From Setoptus koraiensis (Eukaryota; Arthropoda), in contig CM106586.1 of assembly GCA_048013815.1 (NCBI GenBank), positions 19,654,001 to 19,718,000 on the forward strand: DNA of 64,000 nucleotides. The letters run 5' to 3'. The notes beneath the pieces are model-generated. The model was not told the origin of the DNA. It searched no databases and saw only the letters and a program-made list of their open reading frames with translations. A program made the translations under genes and the position numbers. The stretch's first letter is position 1; every line of letters starts with the position of its first letter. Below are positions 54,068 through 64,000 of this stretch, piece by piece.

Positions 54068-56920
54068 TCATTGAATGGTCTCACTAGTTTTCAAGTTGAT
54101 GCTGTTGTTGTTGTTGTTGTTGTTGTTGTTATAATTGCTATTGTTTTTGTTATTTTTGTTTTTGTGTCTATTAGAAGCCACCGGTTTCAGTAGTGAATTT
54201 TGGCAAACTTTTATACATCCTGCACAGGTTATTATGGCGCCGTTTCCTGAAGATACAAGCTCACAATTACTGTCTGTTTGTGATATCGGTTGATTGTTGC
54301 TGCTTAGAGTGGAACTCGAACCGTGCCTGTTAAGATGATTGACGGCTACCAATGATGATGGAAACACACTGTTGTCGCTGCCACTTATAGCCGACGATTG
54401 CAAACTGGAGCCCTTAGATGATTTTTTGTCTGTTTTGCCTAAATTTGACAACCACGATTGGGGCTGAGATTCGCTGGCGTCGTCATTCAATGTTCCCGTT
54501 TGTTCACTATTGTTTCTACTATTGGCACCGGGTAAACATTTTGCTAATGAGATCAATGTTGACATTATTCCAATAACTAGCAGCACTAATGAGGATACAC
54601 TGTATATGGTGGGCGATAGTGTCATAGACCAGTACAACATGGATGCCACTGGCTGATCAATGTCAAATGTGACCTCTTGCCACAGCACCGGTATCATGGC
54701 ATTTGGCAAATTTCTGAATCGCAGCTCGGGTGTTGCAACGTTCAACTGGAGTCTGGCTTTGGCGGCAACAGGCACTGAGTGCAACGTTGACTCGACATCG
54801 ATGTAAAATTCATGTAAACTTCTATTTGGCTTTAAACCGTCCACTTGATCCAAATAATAGTCGTCTGCATCGAGGAAATGAGGTAATGAGGCGTATATGG
54901 GTGCACCAAGTTGACATTGACTAAGACTGAACACACCTTTTGGCCACTTAAAACGAAATTGTGTTATCCATCTATCACTGCTTGCGGACACTGTTGCTGG
55001 CAACAACGACGAACCTTGAGCCACCAGATTATTTGCACTCTGACTAAGAGCCTGCAAGGGCGAAGCCATCATAGAATGTGCTGATGAGCTTGATGAATGC
55101 GCAAACGGTGTATCAATATCCGGTGAATTGCGTGCAGATAAAGCAGAGAATGGATTTGTGATTAAACTTGACGCGCTACCAGCCAATGTAGGCAATAGCG
55201 ATGATCCAGAGCCAGCCATTCTTTGTGACACTATGTTACTGAATAACTGTCTCACTCTGCCTAGTCTACTAATAGTGTTACTGCTCGGGCTTGCTTGTTG
55301 ATCCGACAAGCCATTGTTGTTATTATTGTTATTTCCATTGAAATTGATGCCGGCATTGATATTGGCTCCATTATAATTGCCCGTCGATCTACCTTGTACA
55401 TCATTGTTGGCATGGTGATGATGATGATTATTGTTGTTACCGTTAAAACTGTTACTCAGTGATTGCCCAAAACCACTATTGGCAAATCCTGTCACACCGG
55501 CAACATTGGCCGCACCACCCGTGACACTATTTATTGTTGCTGCCAGCGTATTTGCCAAGGCCGGCCTAGGATTCATCTCGTAGCATCTGTTGCTTGGCAC
55601 TTGCGACGAATTCATAAACACTCTGGGATCTATAACGTACCTAGAGGCTTTGATGCCGTTTGGGGTGAACACTTGCTTTATTGAGGGCAACAAGTGTATT
55701 GGTCGACACAAATCCGGATAAAAAATATATTTGCCAAGATCACTGGCCGACTGGTCTGCCGATTGTTGTTGTTCGTTTGCGCTGCTTGCTCCGGCGCCGT
55801 TTTGGGCCTGCGACGAGGCATTGTCGTCGTAATTAATAGATTTGGCATCTCTCATGTTATCTTGTTTCTGATTGTGATTGTTATGATAATTGGCCGCCGT
55901 GCTGCGCCCTTGAAATCGTCTCTTTTGTTGATGGTACAGTTGACTACTATGCTGACGCTCGAGTATTGGCTTCAGGTCCTCCAAATTGAACGGAGCAAAC
56001 AATTGCCCGTTAGTCGATTGATCCAAACTCCACGCCGAGGCACACTCTGGCCTCACCTCGTTCAGGCCCTGCGGCAATTGGCCAGAGCTTGAGCTAGTCA
56101 TATTTACAACATTACTACTGAATTTGGAGATCTTGTTCAGCTTGGACATGTCGTCTACTCCAGTTGACACTGTCCATATGCCATCTATTGAGTCGTTTTT
56201 ATTATACAAATAAGCAAATTTTCCATTGAAATTAGAAAATCTTCTGTCGAACAGGGGCCCTACGGAAACAATAAGATCAGAGTAGCCCTCAAACAATAGA
56301 CTTCTGATGTTGCGCTTAATGAAGGCTCCCTCTCCTAAGCCATCCAATATTACGCTCACTATGTTACGTGTAATAACCGGGGCATTCTGTATGAGAGCTA
56401 ACGCTGTCATTAGAGGCGTATTTATGGTCCATATCTGGTCATCTTCGTAACCCTTTGAAAGATGCGGTATAAATATCCACTGTTTTCTCTCGGCAAAGTT
56501 AACATAGCGTTCATTGTCTAGAAAATTAATATCTGACTTGGTCCAAATAGTTTTGTACACGTAAGGGCCCACCTCTGCAAAGCGAGGCTTCTGGCCGAAA
56601 CCTTTCACTTGGTTCCAATTGGTCAAATTGAAAAAAGTGAAGCTTTGGTACATCGTCACAGGCATATCCTTCCACATTTTGTATGAGAATCTGCTTGGCT
56701 CTATCAGAAGTTGCTGCAATGGCACAGAAAGAAGTTAATTTTTGTTAGTTGTTTAGGTAAAAAATTTAACAAATCCTCACAAGTTTGTTCGATGTTCGCT
56801 CATTCGTTATGTGTAACTTACTTTTTCTGCGACAAACTTCATTGACGACTGAAGTTTCAATATGGCCCATATGCCGGCGGCCAGAAGCAATAATGATACT
56901 GTTAGCGCAACTTTGGCCAT
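54068..56920 (-). CDS. CD36/SCARB-family scavenger receptor with large low-complexity insertions
   Basis: Two exons: 56822-56920 and 54068-56713, with a 108-bp intron (donor GTAAGT, acceptor TTGCAG); the join reads KFVAEK-QLLIEPS. The product has 914 residues; family members usually have 470-560. It has a short cytoplasmic N-terminus, a first membrane segment at about 4-24, a CD36 ectodomain (FFNLTNWNQV, FAEVGPYVYK, LYNKNDSIDGIWTVSTGVDD, YPDLCRPIHL, GAPIYASLPHFLDADDYYLD, VPVLW-like IPVLWQEVTF), a second segment at about 732-757 and a 155-residue cytoplasmic tail. Insertions of about 75 residues (282-357, Gln/Asn/His-rich) and 195 residues (415-610, Asn-, His- and Ser-rich) interrupt the ectodomain, and the tail ends in polyasparagine. 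CD36 proteins bind lipids, lipoproteins and apoptotic cells. The insertions are open throughout and lack splice signals I can see, so they are probably translated. Confidence 0.9.
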
Positions 56921-59900
56921 TTTCACTGTCCCTTATTGGCTGGGGCCTAGTATTATAATTATTGCAATTGTTGTGTTGTATGGCTTTGTATTTTATTTTT
57001 ATTGATGTAACTTTGCTTTGTAATGTGCTAGCATTGGCTTGATGTTGATCACATCTCTTTGGCACAAATGTGTTTGACAGTCACATACAAATGGTTGTTT
57101 TGTGTATGGTTCACTCGCGCAAATGCAACTTTATTAATATTTCCTGGATTGTTGCGTCTGAATGTTTGCTAATGCAAGGTTACAATACTTCACATTATAT
57201 AATTCAGTTGTATCTAGTGCGAAAGTTCAATTATGATGTTGAAAGTTCATAAATCCTATTTTTATCTTATTGGGAAACACATAGGTCATAGGACGGACCG
57301 TTGAAATACGCGTTAACAATTGCGGTAACTAATCTTGATCTTGCCTGAGCTACCTCTCGACATGTTGATTGATGACTGCTGGTCAATGCCTGCTATCACT
57401 GTAGCAAGATAACATTCGAGTCGTTGTTGTTGTTGCTGTTGGTGGTGGCAGTAGCAGGAAACTAGCGAATCAGTGTTGATAAACAGTTGGTCAACAAATA
57501 AAGTGAAGTGCATGAACGGATATGATCTTGTGTTTGTTGTCGATGAGGACTGATGTCCCTTCAAGCACCTGACGACTAGCACTGAATAATGGTTGGTGTT
57601 GTGGAAGACGACAATAAGTTGCGCAACAATCTTCAATTATTCTTATTGTGACTCTCTCACTAGTTGCTGCGATAGCTTGTTGTTTGTTGTTTGGCTGACA
57701 CTGACAATTGTGAATGGAAGTATGATGAAGTTGAACGGATCATATAAGAGACGCATCTAGACACTAATTGTTGTGTTGGAAGTTTCCGTTGGAATCAAGT
57801 TGATCATTGGGCTATGTCATCGATGCTACGTATTGTGTGCTCTTACGAAAATCTCTTTCTATCTTCACGAGTTTAAAGCTGTCAATTGTGGTGGTGGTGC
57901 TGCTGTTGTTGTATCGTTGGCTGATCTAGCAACAGTTTTTCGATAGTTTCTGGCTCCCTGAAGACTGACAACAACAGTGAAGAAAACAACAACAAGTTTG
58001 TTGTTTATAGTTGCCCTTGTGAATCTGTTGTCGTGAATCATCATCATAGTTAGCGCAATCTACATCTGTTAGCAACGCAAATGATCATCATCGTCATAGC
58101 CCTCTGTTTGTGGGTGTAGGATCTGGTGCAACGGCGGCAACAATTTATCTAACAGAATGCGTTGGGGCTTTACTCGAAGAACTGTTACGAGATATGGTTT
58201 GTTGGTGCTGAAATTCCCACTCTAGCAGGTTGTTGTTGTTGCTGTTGTTGTTAAAAACATTTCTTGCTGCTGCTACTGCTGCACAAGCCGCTGTTATTAC
58301 TGGTTCGACAAGTAGGCTATATAAGCTAACATTTGTTGTATGCTTGTGTACTTTCACTTCTTCATTTATTACGTAACTACGACAACGGCGTCTATCTATC
58401 CAATGTCGGCAAATGTGAGTATGTGTGTAGTGGTGTTGGCGTGTCCGTTGTTGTTAGCGTAGTTGAATATGCTAGTTACATAATATTGGGACAGACAGAC
58501 AGACGGACCGATCGGCGGCCGACAGACGGAGAGTGAGAGAGAACGAGGATAGGTCGAACCTGTGTGCGACTACCAGCTTCCAATCTGTGAATACATGCGA
58601 TAGTCGGAGAATTGTAGTTGAAGTGCGTCTTAGTTTAATTGATTTCAGTTTTACTCAAGCTGTTGATGTTGCTTGGGCCGGACGATGGAGATTACTTAAA
58701 GATGGTTGAGCACAACTATCCCTAAGAATCTAGATAACAAGTGAAGTCCAGTCTGGCCAGTCTTCCCATGTTGCCATAGCAATGGCACTCGGACAAACAT
58801 GGTCTCTCTCACTGTGGGCCGGCTCAATTCGTTCTCTCAATGCTCTGATAGATGGTTCAATATACTAGCTACAACAACTATCACTACTGCTGTTAGCCAC
58901 TATGCATTTTCTTAATTTACAACAACAACGATATCAGCAGACCTAAATATGAACGATCATTGTGTGTGTATAAACATAGCAGCAAAATTTATTTTTAATC
59001 ACGGCAATAAATATAATTAGTTTGCCTCACTTTTGCCATCTATGTGAATGTGTGTGAGCTAAATAGAACTGTGAAATTTTCACTTATATCAACATGTACA
59101 GAGATGCTTACATATTTAAACTTCTTGCATATGAGCAAATGAAATTTTGATAATTTAGATGAAGTCTTATCGGAATGTATCACCTGAGACTGCTACACTG
59201 ATGCCTGTGTGTTCATTTGTGCATGGTGCCCAAGTGAATTTTGTGTGCGCCAATTGAGGCATTCGCTTAGCCAAACTAGCTAGCCAAATGCCATTAGAAT
59301 TGCATGCGACACTGACCTAACTATCTTGCGCCCATTTATCCTGTCAAGCGCGCCCAATTCTAATGCTTATTCTACCAGCTAGACGGTATCATAACGGTCG
59401 TCGGCGTCGTCGTCGTATTGTTATTGTCGTCGCTTTCGCCGCCTTAGTTACTTGAACTGCATACCTTGCACTGCCACCATCAGGCCGCTCATACATACAT
59501 GAGCTATGGTAGTAACAACAATAAAAATGTCAACTACAGTCAAACCAAACGTAAGCTTACCGTTATAAAAGACCCTGCTACCAATACCAAGCGAGCCATA
59601 GTGATTCGTACAAGAACTGTCTGTCTGTCTGTCAAACTCGCTAGTCTTTAAGGACAAACCTAGCTGGATATCTCTTCCGTCCAAGGCTCAGACGTTTGAG
59701 CGAGATAGACTCAATTCTCGTTCATAGTGTAACTGACAACTTTTACTTATTATTCATTGACTTCTTAGGTTGCACAAAAGTTGATTGTAATCTTCACTCT
59801 CTTTCTCTCTGTTTCAAGTCGCACAACGCTCGGTTTGAGCCGGCGCGGCTACGATCGGTCGATTCACCTGTGTGCCGGCACCTGTATGCTGCGTTAAGTC

Positions 59901-61424
59901 TTGTCGTAATATATGGTTTCGTTATCGTTGTTAGGCATCGCCGGCTTTCATGAAGTTCATTCGAAAGTGGCACAGTTCTAAGGCATGAGTTGCTTTCATT
60001 AGATGGTCATGAGAGACGATGCAACAAAACTTTATTCAAGTTTTGCTCTCTTGTCTTTTCTTCCTTGTGCCACAACCGTTAGCTTATACATCGGATACAA
60101 TGTTTACATACTTAATGCAACATTTGCTTGAGACATGTAATAATTTCTCAAAAATAGATACTTTCTCATGAAGAAAATAAAAGGTTATCTGCGCGCGATA
60201 CTAACAATCATCCACATACCTGATACATATGCCTGATACAAACAGTCTAAGTGTGTTGCACTTAGTGAACACACTCAGTCAACATTTAATATCAAGGTTC
60301 ACAATCGTCTATTTTAATCATACCTTACGGCAATCATTCAATCGAATCAACCTGTAAATCATGCGCTCTTAAGTGGGTGGCCGATTCAATGACCAGTGGT
60401 AAACCTCTTGGCCAGTTAATTTCATAGACAAGTATGTGTGTCTTCAGGGGAAGTTTTTTTTGACAATGTTTACAACACTACCAACTCGACTTGGTGCCAT
60501 TGATACCGGCTGGACTAATCAAATCTTTTATTTATATCGATTGCATTTGAAGGCCTCTGGACGCCACTAAAATCAAGAATCACTTGACGACCGTATCGCT
60601 ACATGAAATCAAGCCAAACCACTGAGCAGTTCATTTTGCAACTCTTACCTATCATACGTTATTCTTGACATGCTCGGCAGGATGACATGAGTCGAGCTTT
60701 CGCGATCCAACTTTGGACTTCAGTTGGTGGTCGAAGCGGAAACTCTTCGAGCGAGCCGTTAGTTTTACGCCTGTTCGAGCCGAATGCGTTCGAGGCCAAG
60801 TTTGTTCTGTCACAACAGAAAACTGCCATCAATTTTCAATCGAGCCGACAAGTAATTGTCGATTCTTTAGAGTTCTGCTGCTCGGAATTAGCGCAAGATA
60901 TCTGTCACATCTACGTCAGTTTGATTTGGGCTGCCCTCGCGAACCGTAGACGCTATTTCGTCGGAATGTGCTCGCGGTACGCTGATATTACCGCCCGTGA
61001 ACTAAACTTTTAACGACAGCAGTCACATGTACTTTACTTTATTTTATTTTGCTTTTGTACCAAGACTGTTTTCACTGACAAGATCTTGTGAAGATCTAGT
61101 CTCACCAATAAATTGTGGCCACTTGTTAGTTTGCGTGCTGGCGCACTGTCTTTTTTTCAAATTTCGCGTTTGAAGTGCGCGCCAAAAAAATGCAACGCGT
61201 GCGCAAGACAATCAATCGTGATTGGCAGTTTGCTAAATGCTAGTTCTTCGCTGTAAAACACAGCCAAAGCCGATTTGATGTCGGAGCTATCTTCTCTAAA
61301 GCCCACATTGCTTATGGTGGTATCTTTTGTATTTTTATTATAAAATTTTGTGTGGCACGCCAGAAAACTCTTAAATTATCGCCTATCTGTTGGAAGGCCG
61401 TTACACGACACCTAACAAAACATC
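56921..61424. other. 4.5-kb intergenic region between SCARB and SRRM1
   Basis: No gene is supported. It holds scattered GTT/CAA and CATCAT microsatellites, GACAGACAGACAG at about 58,493, a CGTCGTCGTCG run at 59,400-59,415 and isolated hydrophobic frames. A minus frame at 59448-59684 contains one hydrophobic stretch and donor-like sequences but no family signature. A plus frame at 60687-61013 is likewise unrecognised. The SRRM1 promoter is expected in the last 300 bp. Confidence 0.6.
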
Positions 61425-63185
61425 ATGACAGATGCCGGTTTCTTCAGAGGCACTAGTGCCGAACAAGATAATCGTTTCTCTGACAAACAAAAGAAATATA
61501 TGAAAACAGAAAAGTTCCCCTCGGTTTTTAATCAGAAAGTAGACATGCAAAAAATCGACTTGAACTCAATTAAACCATGGATAGAGGAGACCATCAAAGA
61601 GACATTAGATAGTGAAGACGAGATTCTTTTAAATCTCCTATATCATCATCTTGAACAAGAAAGGCATCCAGATGGCAAAATAATACAAATAAACATTATG
61701 GGCCTCGTTGACGAAGACAATAGGCCAAATTTATACAAATTTATGGATAAGCTATGGTGTAAACTTCTTAAAATACAAGATAACGTTAACGGAGTCGATA
61801 ATGGTAGTAGTAGCGCTATTGCTAGTGGACAAACAAGCAAAGAAGACGATTTAGACGTCCCAATGATAGAAGCGGGTGATGCTGTTAATAGTAGTAATAA
61901 ACAATCACATGACAAATCATCATCGGGCTCTAAAGAACAAAATCAACGAGCGCGCTCATCGAGAGCATCTAGATCGCGCTCAAGGTCGCACTCCCACCGA
62001 TCCTCTAGCGGATCCTCAGATAGACACAATAGAGATGGCAAGTCCAGGAGTAGTAGGAAGACACAACACAAATCACGATCATCACACAAAGAGACAACAC
62101 AACAACAGCAGGGAAGCAGATCGCCATCAGCAAATGACAAAAATTCAAAGGCCACTGGCTCGGCATCTAAATCTAGGTCAAGATCGGCTAGTGGTTCGCG
62201 GTCAGGCTCAAAATCGCCATCTCGTTCCTCTAGATCACCGCACGGCGGTGGTTCCCCATCACGCAGACGGTCGTCACGTTCTAGTTCTCAATCGGGTTCA
62301 AAAAGCCCACACTCTAGAAGTCGATCGCGCTCTAGGACATCATCAAGATCTCGGAGTCGATCACCCTACCGGCGCCGTAGGGGTAGCCGCAGTAGAAGCC
62401 GCAGTAGAAGTCGTAGTCGCAGCCGCAGCCGTAGTAGAGGCATCAGATCACACCATCGTTCGCGTTCACCCAGAAGTAGACGGGGCTTCAGACCGAGCCG
62501 TCCTTACAGAGGAAGATTCGCTGGTAGTAGTTATGTCGGACGAAGGTATATCAAGGGAGGAGGCGGCGGCGGAAGAGACTTGCGAAGACAACGTTCCCCG
62601 TGGTCTCGTAGACGTAGAACGCCATCATTTTCACCTCATCGTCGCAGAAGAACTCCGTCACCCATGTCTCCACGTAGGAGACGCAGTCCTCTCATGTCAC
62701 CTAGACGTCGTATGATGTCACCTCGTAACAGGTCGCCAATAGGTCAGGACGATCGTATGTTAGATTCACCGAGAATGGCACAAAGTTTACGCTCTGGTAT
62801 GCCTCATGATCACATGAATCGTCTTCTAGCTAATCAGGATCATCAGACTACTAGATCATTTGATCGAATGGCTCCCATACAGAGAAGCCCAATGCTAAAC
62901 CAAGATCCAGGTTATGACACATCATTGGCCATGCGACGTTCCCCAAATATCCTACATTCAAAGACAGACGGTACCGTATCTGCACATCCACTACTACAAG
63001 CGAATTCGAGCGGACAAACGGTGCCAAGCCAGCATAGTCCTGTTGTACCTAGTAAAAGGAAGAAGGAACACAAGGACAAAAAGAAGCACAAGAAACATAA
63101 GAAACACAAGAAGCACCGAGAAAGCCCTAGCAAGAAGAAGAAGCATAAGAAACACAAGAAACACAAAAAACACAAGACCCATTGA
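61425..63185 (+). CDS. SRRM1: Serine/arginine repetitive matrix protein 1 (SRm160), PWI domain
   Basis: An intronless frame of 586 residues. The N-terminus DAGFFRGTSAEQDNRFSDKQ is nearly identical to human SRRM1, and residues about 25-120 form the PWI nucleic-acid-binding domain (LNSIKPWIEETIKETLDSED, INIMGLVDEDN). Residues about 175-460 are RS-rich with long SRSRSR tracts and RRRR-SP repeats; the C-terminus is a Lys/His repeat (KKHKKHKKHKKH). SRRM1 is a splicing coactivator that joins SR proteins, U1/U2 snRNPs and the exon junction complex in nuclear speckles. Animal orthologues are often longer (about 900 residues), mostly in the RS part. A polyadenylation signal lies 31 bp after the stop. 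Confidence 0.95.
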   Translation: MTDAGFFRGTSAEQDNRFSDKQKKYMKTEKFPSVFNQKVDMQKIDLNSIKPWIEETIKETLDSEDEILLNLLYHHLEQERHPDGKIIQINIMGLVDEDNRPNLYKFMDKLWCKLLKIQDNVNGVDNGSSSAIASGQTSKEDDLDVPMIEAGDAVNSSNKQSHDKSSSGSKEQNQRARSSRASRSRSRSHSHRSSSGSSDRHNRDGKSRSSRKTQHKSRSSHKETTQQQQGSRSPSANDKNSKATGSASKSRSRSASGSRSGSKSPSRSSRSPHGGGSPSRRRSSRSSSQSGSKSPHSRSRSRSRTSSRSRSRSPYRRRRGSRSRSRSRSRSRSRSRSRGIRSHHRSRSPRSRRGFRPSRPYRGRFAGSSYVGRRYIKGGGGGGRDLRRQRSPWSRRRRTPSFSPHRRRRTPSPMSPRRRRSPLMSPRRRMMSPRNRSPIGQDDRMLDSPRMAQSLRSGMPHDHMNRLLANQDHQTTRSFDRMAPIQRSPMLNQDPGYDTSLAMRRSPNILHSKTDGTVSAHPLLQANSSGQTVPSQHSPVVPSKRKKEHKDKKKHKKHKKHKKHRESPSKKKKHKKHKKHKKHKTH

Positions 63186-63215
63186 AACGGCACCTTATAT
63201 ACTAACTTTAATTTG

Positions 63216-63221
63216 AATAAA
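63216..63221 (+). terminator. Polyadenylation signal of SRRM1
   Basis: AATAAA 31 bp downstream of the SRRM1 stop codon. Confidence 0.7.
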
Positions 63222-64000
63222 GTATTACATCTCCTGTCAGAATAGATTGACAGCTTCACACAGTAAAGTAGATATCGCTTGGATTCCAAGTTGCTCAATT
63301 TTGGACTATCGCTTAACTATCGAGTGCATTGTTTTATTAATTTCACATCCGATTCGATCACTGATATTCTTTATAATAGTCAAGAATATAGTCTTGAATA
63401 TGTGGAAAGTTGCCGCAAATTTTAGTTGCATTCAATCTAGGTAAAAGTGAGTTTACGATACTACAAAGTTGTAGAAGAGTTAGTATTTCACGCGAGTCTT
63501 GAACTGCGTAAGATGTTTCCAATACCCTTACACATGGTTCAAGAGAAATCAGACAGGGCGGCGCTACTCAGGTGCAAGAGAGTATCAGTCGATCGATAAT
63601 AAGCATTGCACCCCCTTGCGCTAAAACGCGCGCAGAGTGTGCTAGAGCAATCAAAAAAAGAAAATATTTAATGAAACACGCTGCTTTCCGCTTGACATTT
63701 TTGGGCGATGCAAGCGCCCCTGGCGGATTTTTTTAGACAGGGTTTAGGACAATTGGAGAAACCTCACACTTTACAACGGAGTTATCGGGCAACATCACAG
63801 AATGCATGCTGGTTGTGTAGCTTCGTAGGAGAAAATCACAATCGATCAATGAATTCTTTTTATCAACATATGTTGTATCGATCAGCATGACAATTAGGAG
63901 ATTTTTGTCAACGGATTAATACTCGTGTATGTTCATCCTCATATTATCTAGACATAGATCTATACATGTATATAGATGTAGATTAGTCAATCACCTAGAA
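63222..64000. other. Downstream intergenic DNA
   Basis: No gene seen. It contains copy B of a dispersed repeat (63638-63740). Confidence 0.6.
63638..63740 (+). repeat. Dispersed repeat, copy B
   Basis: Homologous to 34470-34575 (see copy A) in the same orientation, with the shared start GCTAGAGCAA and shared end CTGGCGGATTTTT. Similarity fades on both sides, and no terminal repeats or target duplications are visible. Confidence 0.6.

Noticed and set aside
59448-59684. Alternative first exon for the SCARB gene with a hydrophobic segment
   Set aside because: It starts with a GACAGACAG repeat, lacks CD36 N-terminal features, and the exon at 56822-56920 already supplies the membrane anchor with good splice sites.
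60687-61013. 108-codon plus frame upstream of SRRM1
   Set aside because: No recognisable domain or homologue; composition gives no coding support.
1-64000. Retroviral, LTR, Polinton, LINE or DNA transposon coding regions; tRNA or rRNA genes
   Set aside because: I looked for reverse transcriptase, integrase, transposase and capsid motifs and for tRNA boxes and found none I could support.

Overview
This window is nuclear DNA from an arthropod. The evidence is spliceosomal introns of 86-108 bp with GT..AG borders, polyadenylation signals, and a clear orthologue of the ecdysteroid P450 CYP315A1 (shadow). Most genes have no intron or one, so an intron-poor lineage such as an acariform mite is plausible; that placement is inference, not something one sequence proves.

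Layout. Positions 1 to about 28,930 are a GC-rich, CpG-rich desert. It has no gene I can support but holds dozens of unrelated short tandem repeats (unit lengths 7-24 bp), CAA/CAG/GTT-type microsatellites, perfect hairpins, and a striking excess of the palindromes TTGCGCAA and TTACGTAA. From about 29 kb the composition falls to ordinary AT-richer DNA and a compact gene cluster begins: ABRA/STARS costars protein (+), prolyl oligopeptidase (-), mTERF3 (+), CYP315A1/shadow (-), POLR3K (+), mRpL13 (-), UBE2G1 (+), a short RRP7A (-), a claudin-like tetraspan protein (+), an aminopeptidase fossil (-), a short intronless dystrophin (+), DPH1 (-), OTUB1 (-), an enlarged CD36/SCARB receptor (-) and SRRM1 (+). 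In the first part of the cluster strands alternate gene by gene, so neighbours meet tail to tail (as little as 32 bp apart) or share head-to-head promoters.

The main discovery is at 34.7-39.0 kb. The 5' region and first 43 codons of mRpL13 exist in a second, near-identical, inverted copy that forms the promoter, 5' leader and N-terminus of mTERF3. mTERF3 therefore appears to use a leader captured from a mitochondrial ribosomal protein gene. The arms flank mTERF3, shadow and POLR3K. A second inverted duplication, of the prolyl oligopeptidase 3' end, flanks ABRA. Three genes of the cluster (mTERF3, shadow, mRpL13) encode mitochondrial proteins. Other notable points are an RRP7A reduced to its C-terminal domain, a prolyl oligopeptidase with an optional basic N-terminal extension, a 914-residue CD36-family protein with two large low-complexity insertions, and a dystrophin that stops right after the ZZ finger.

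No retrovirus, LTR element, Polinton, rRNA, tRNA or CRISPR was recognised.
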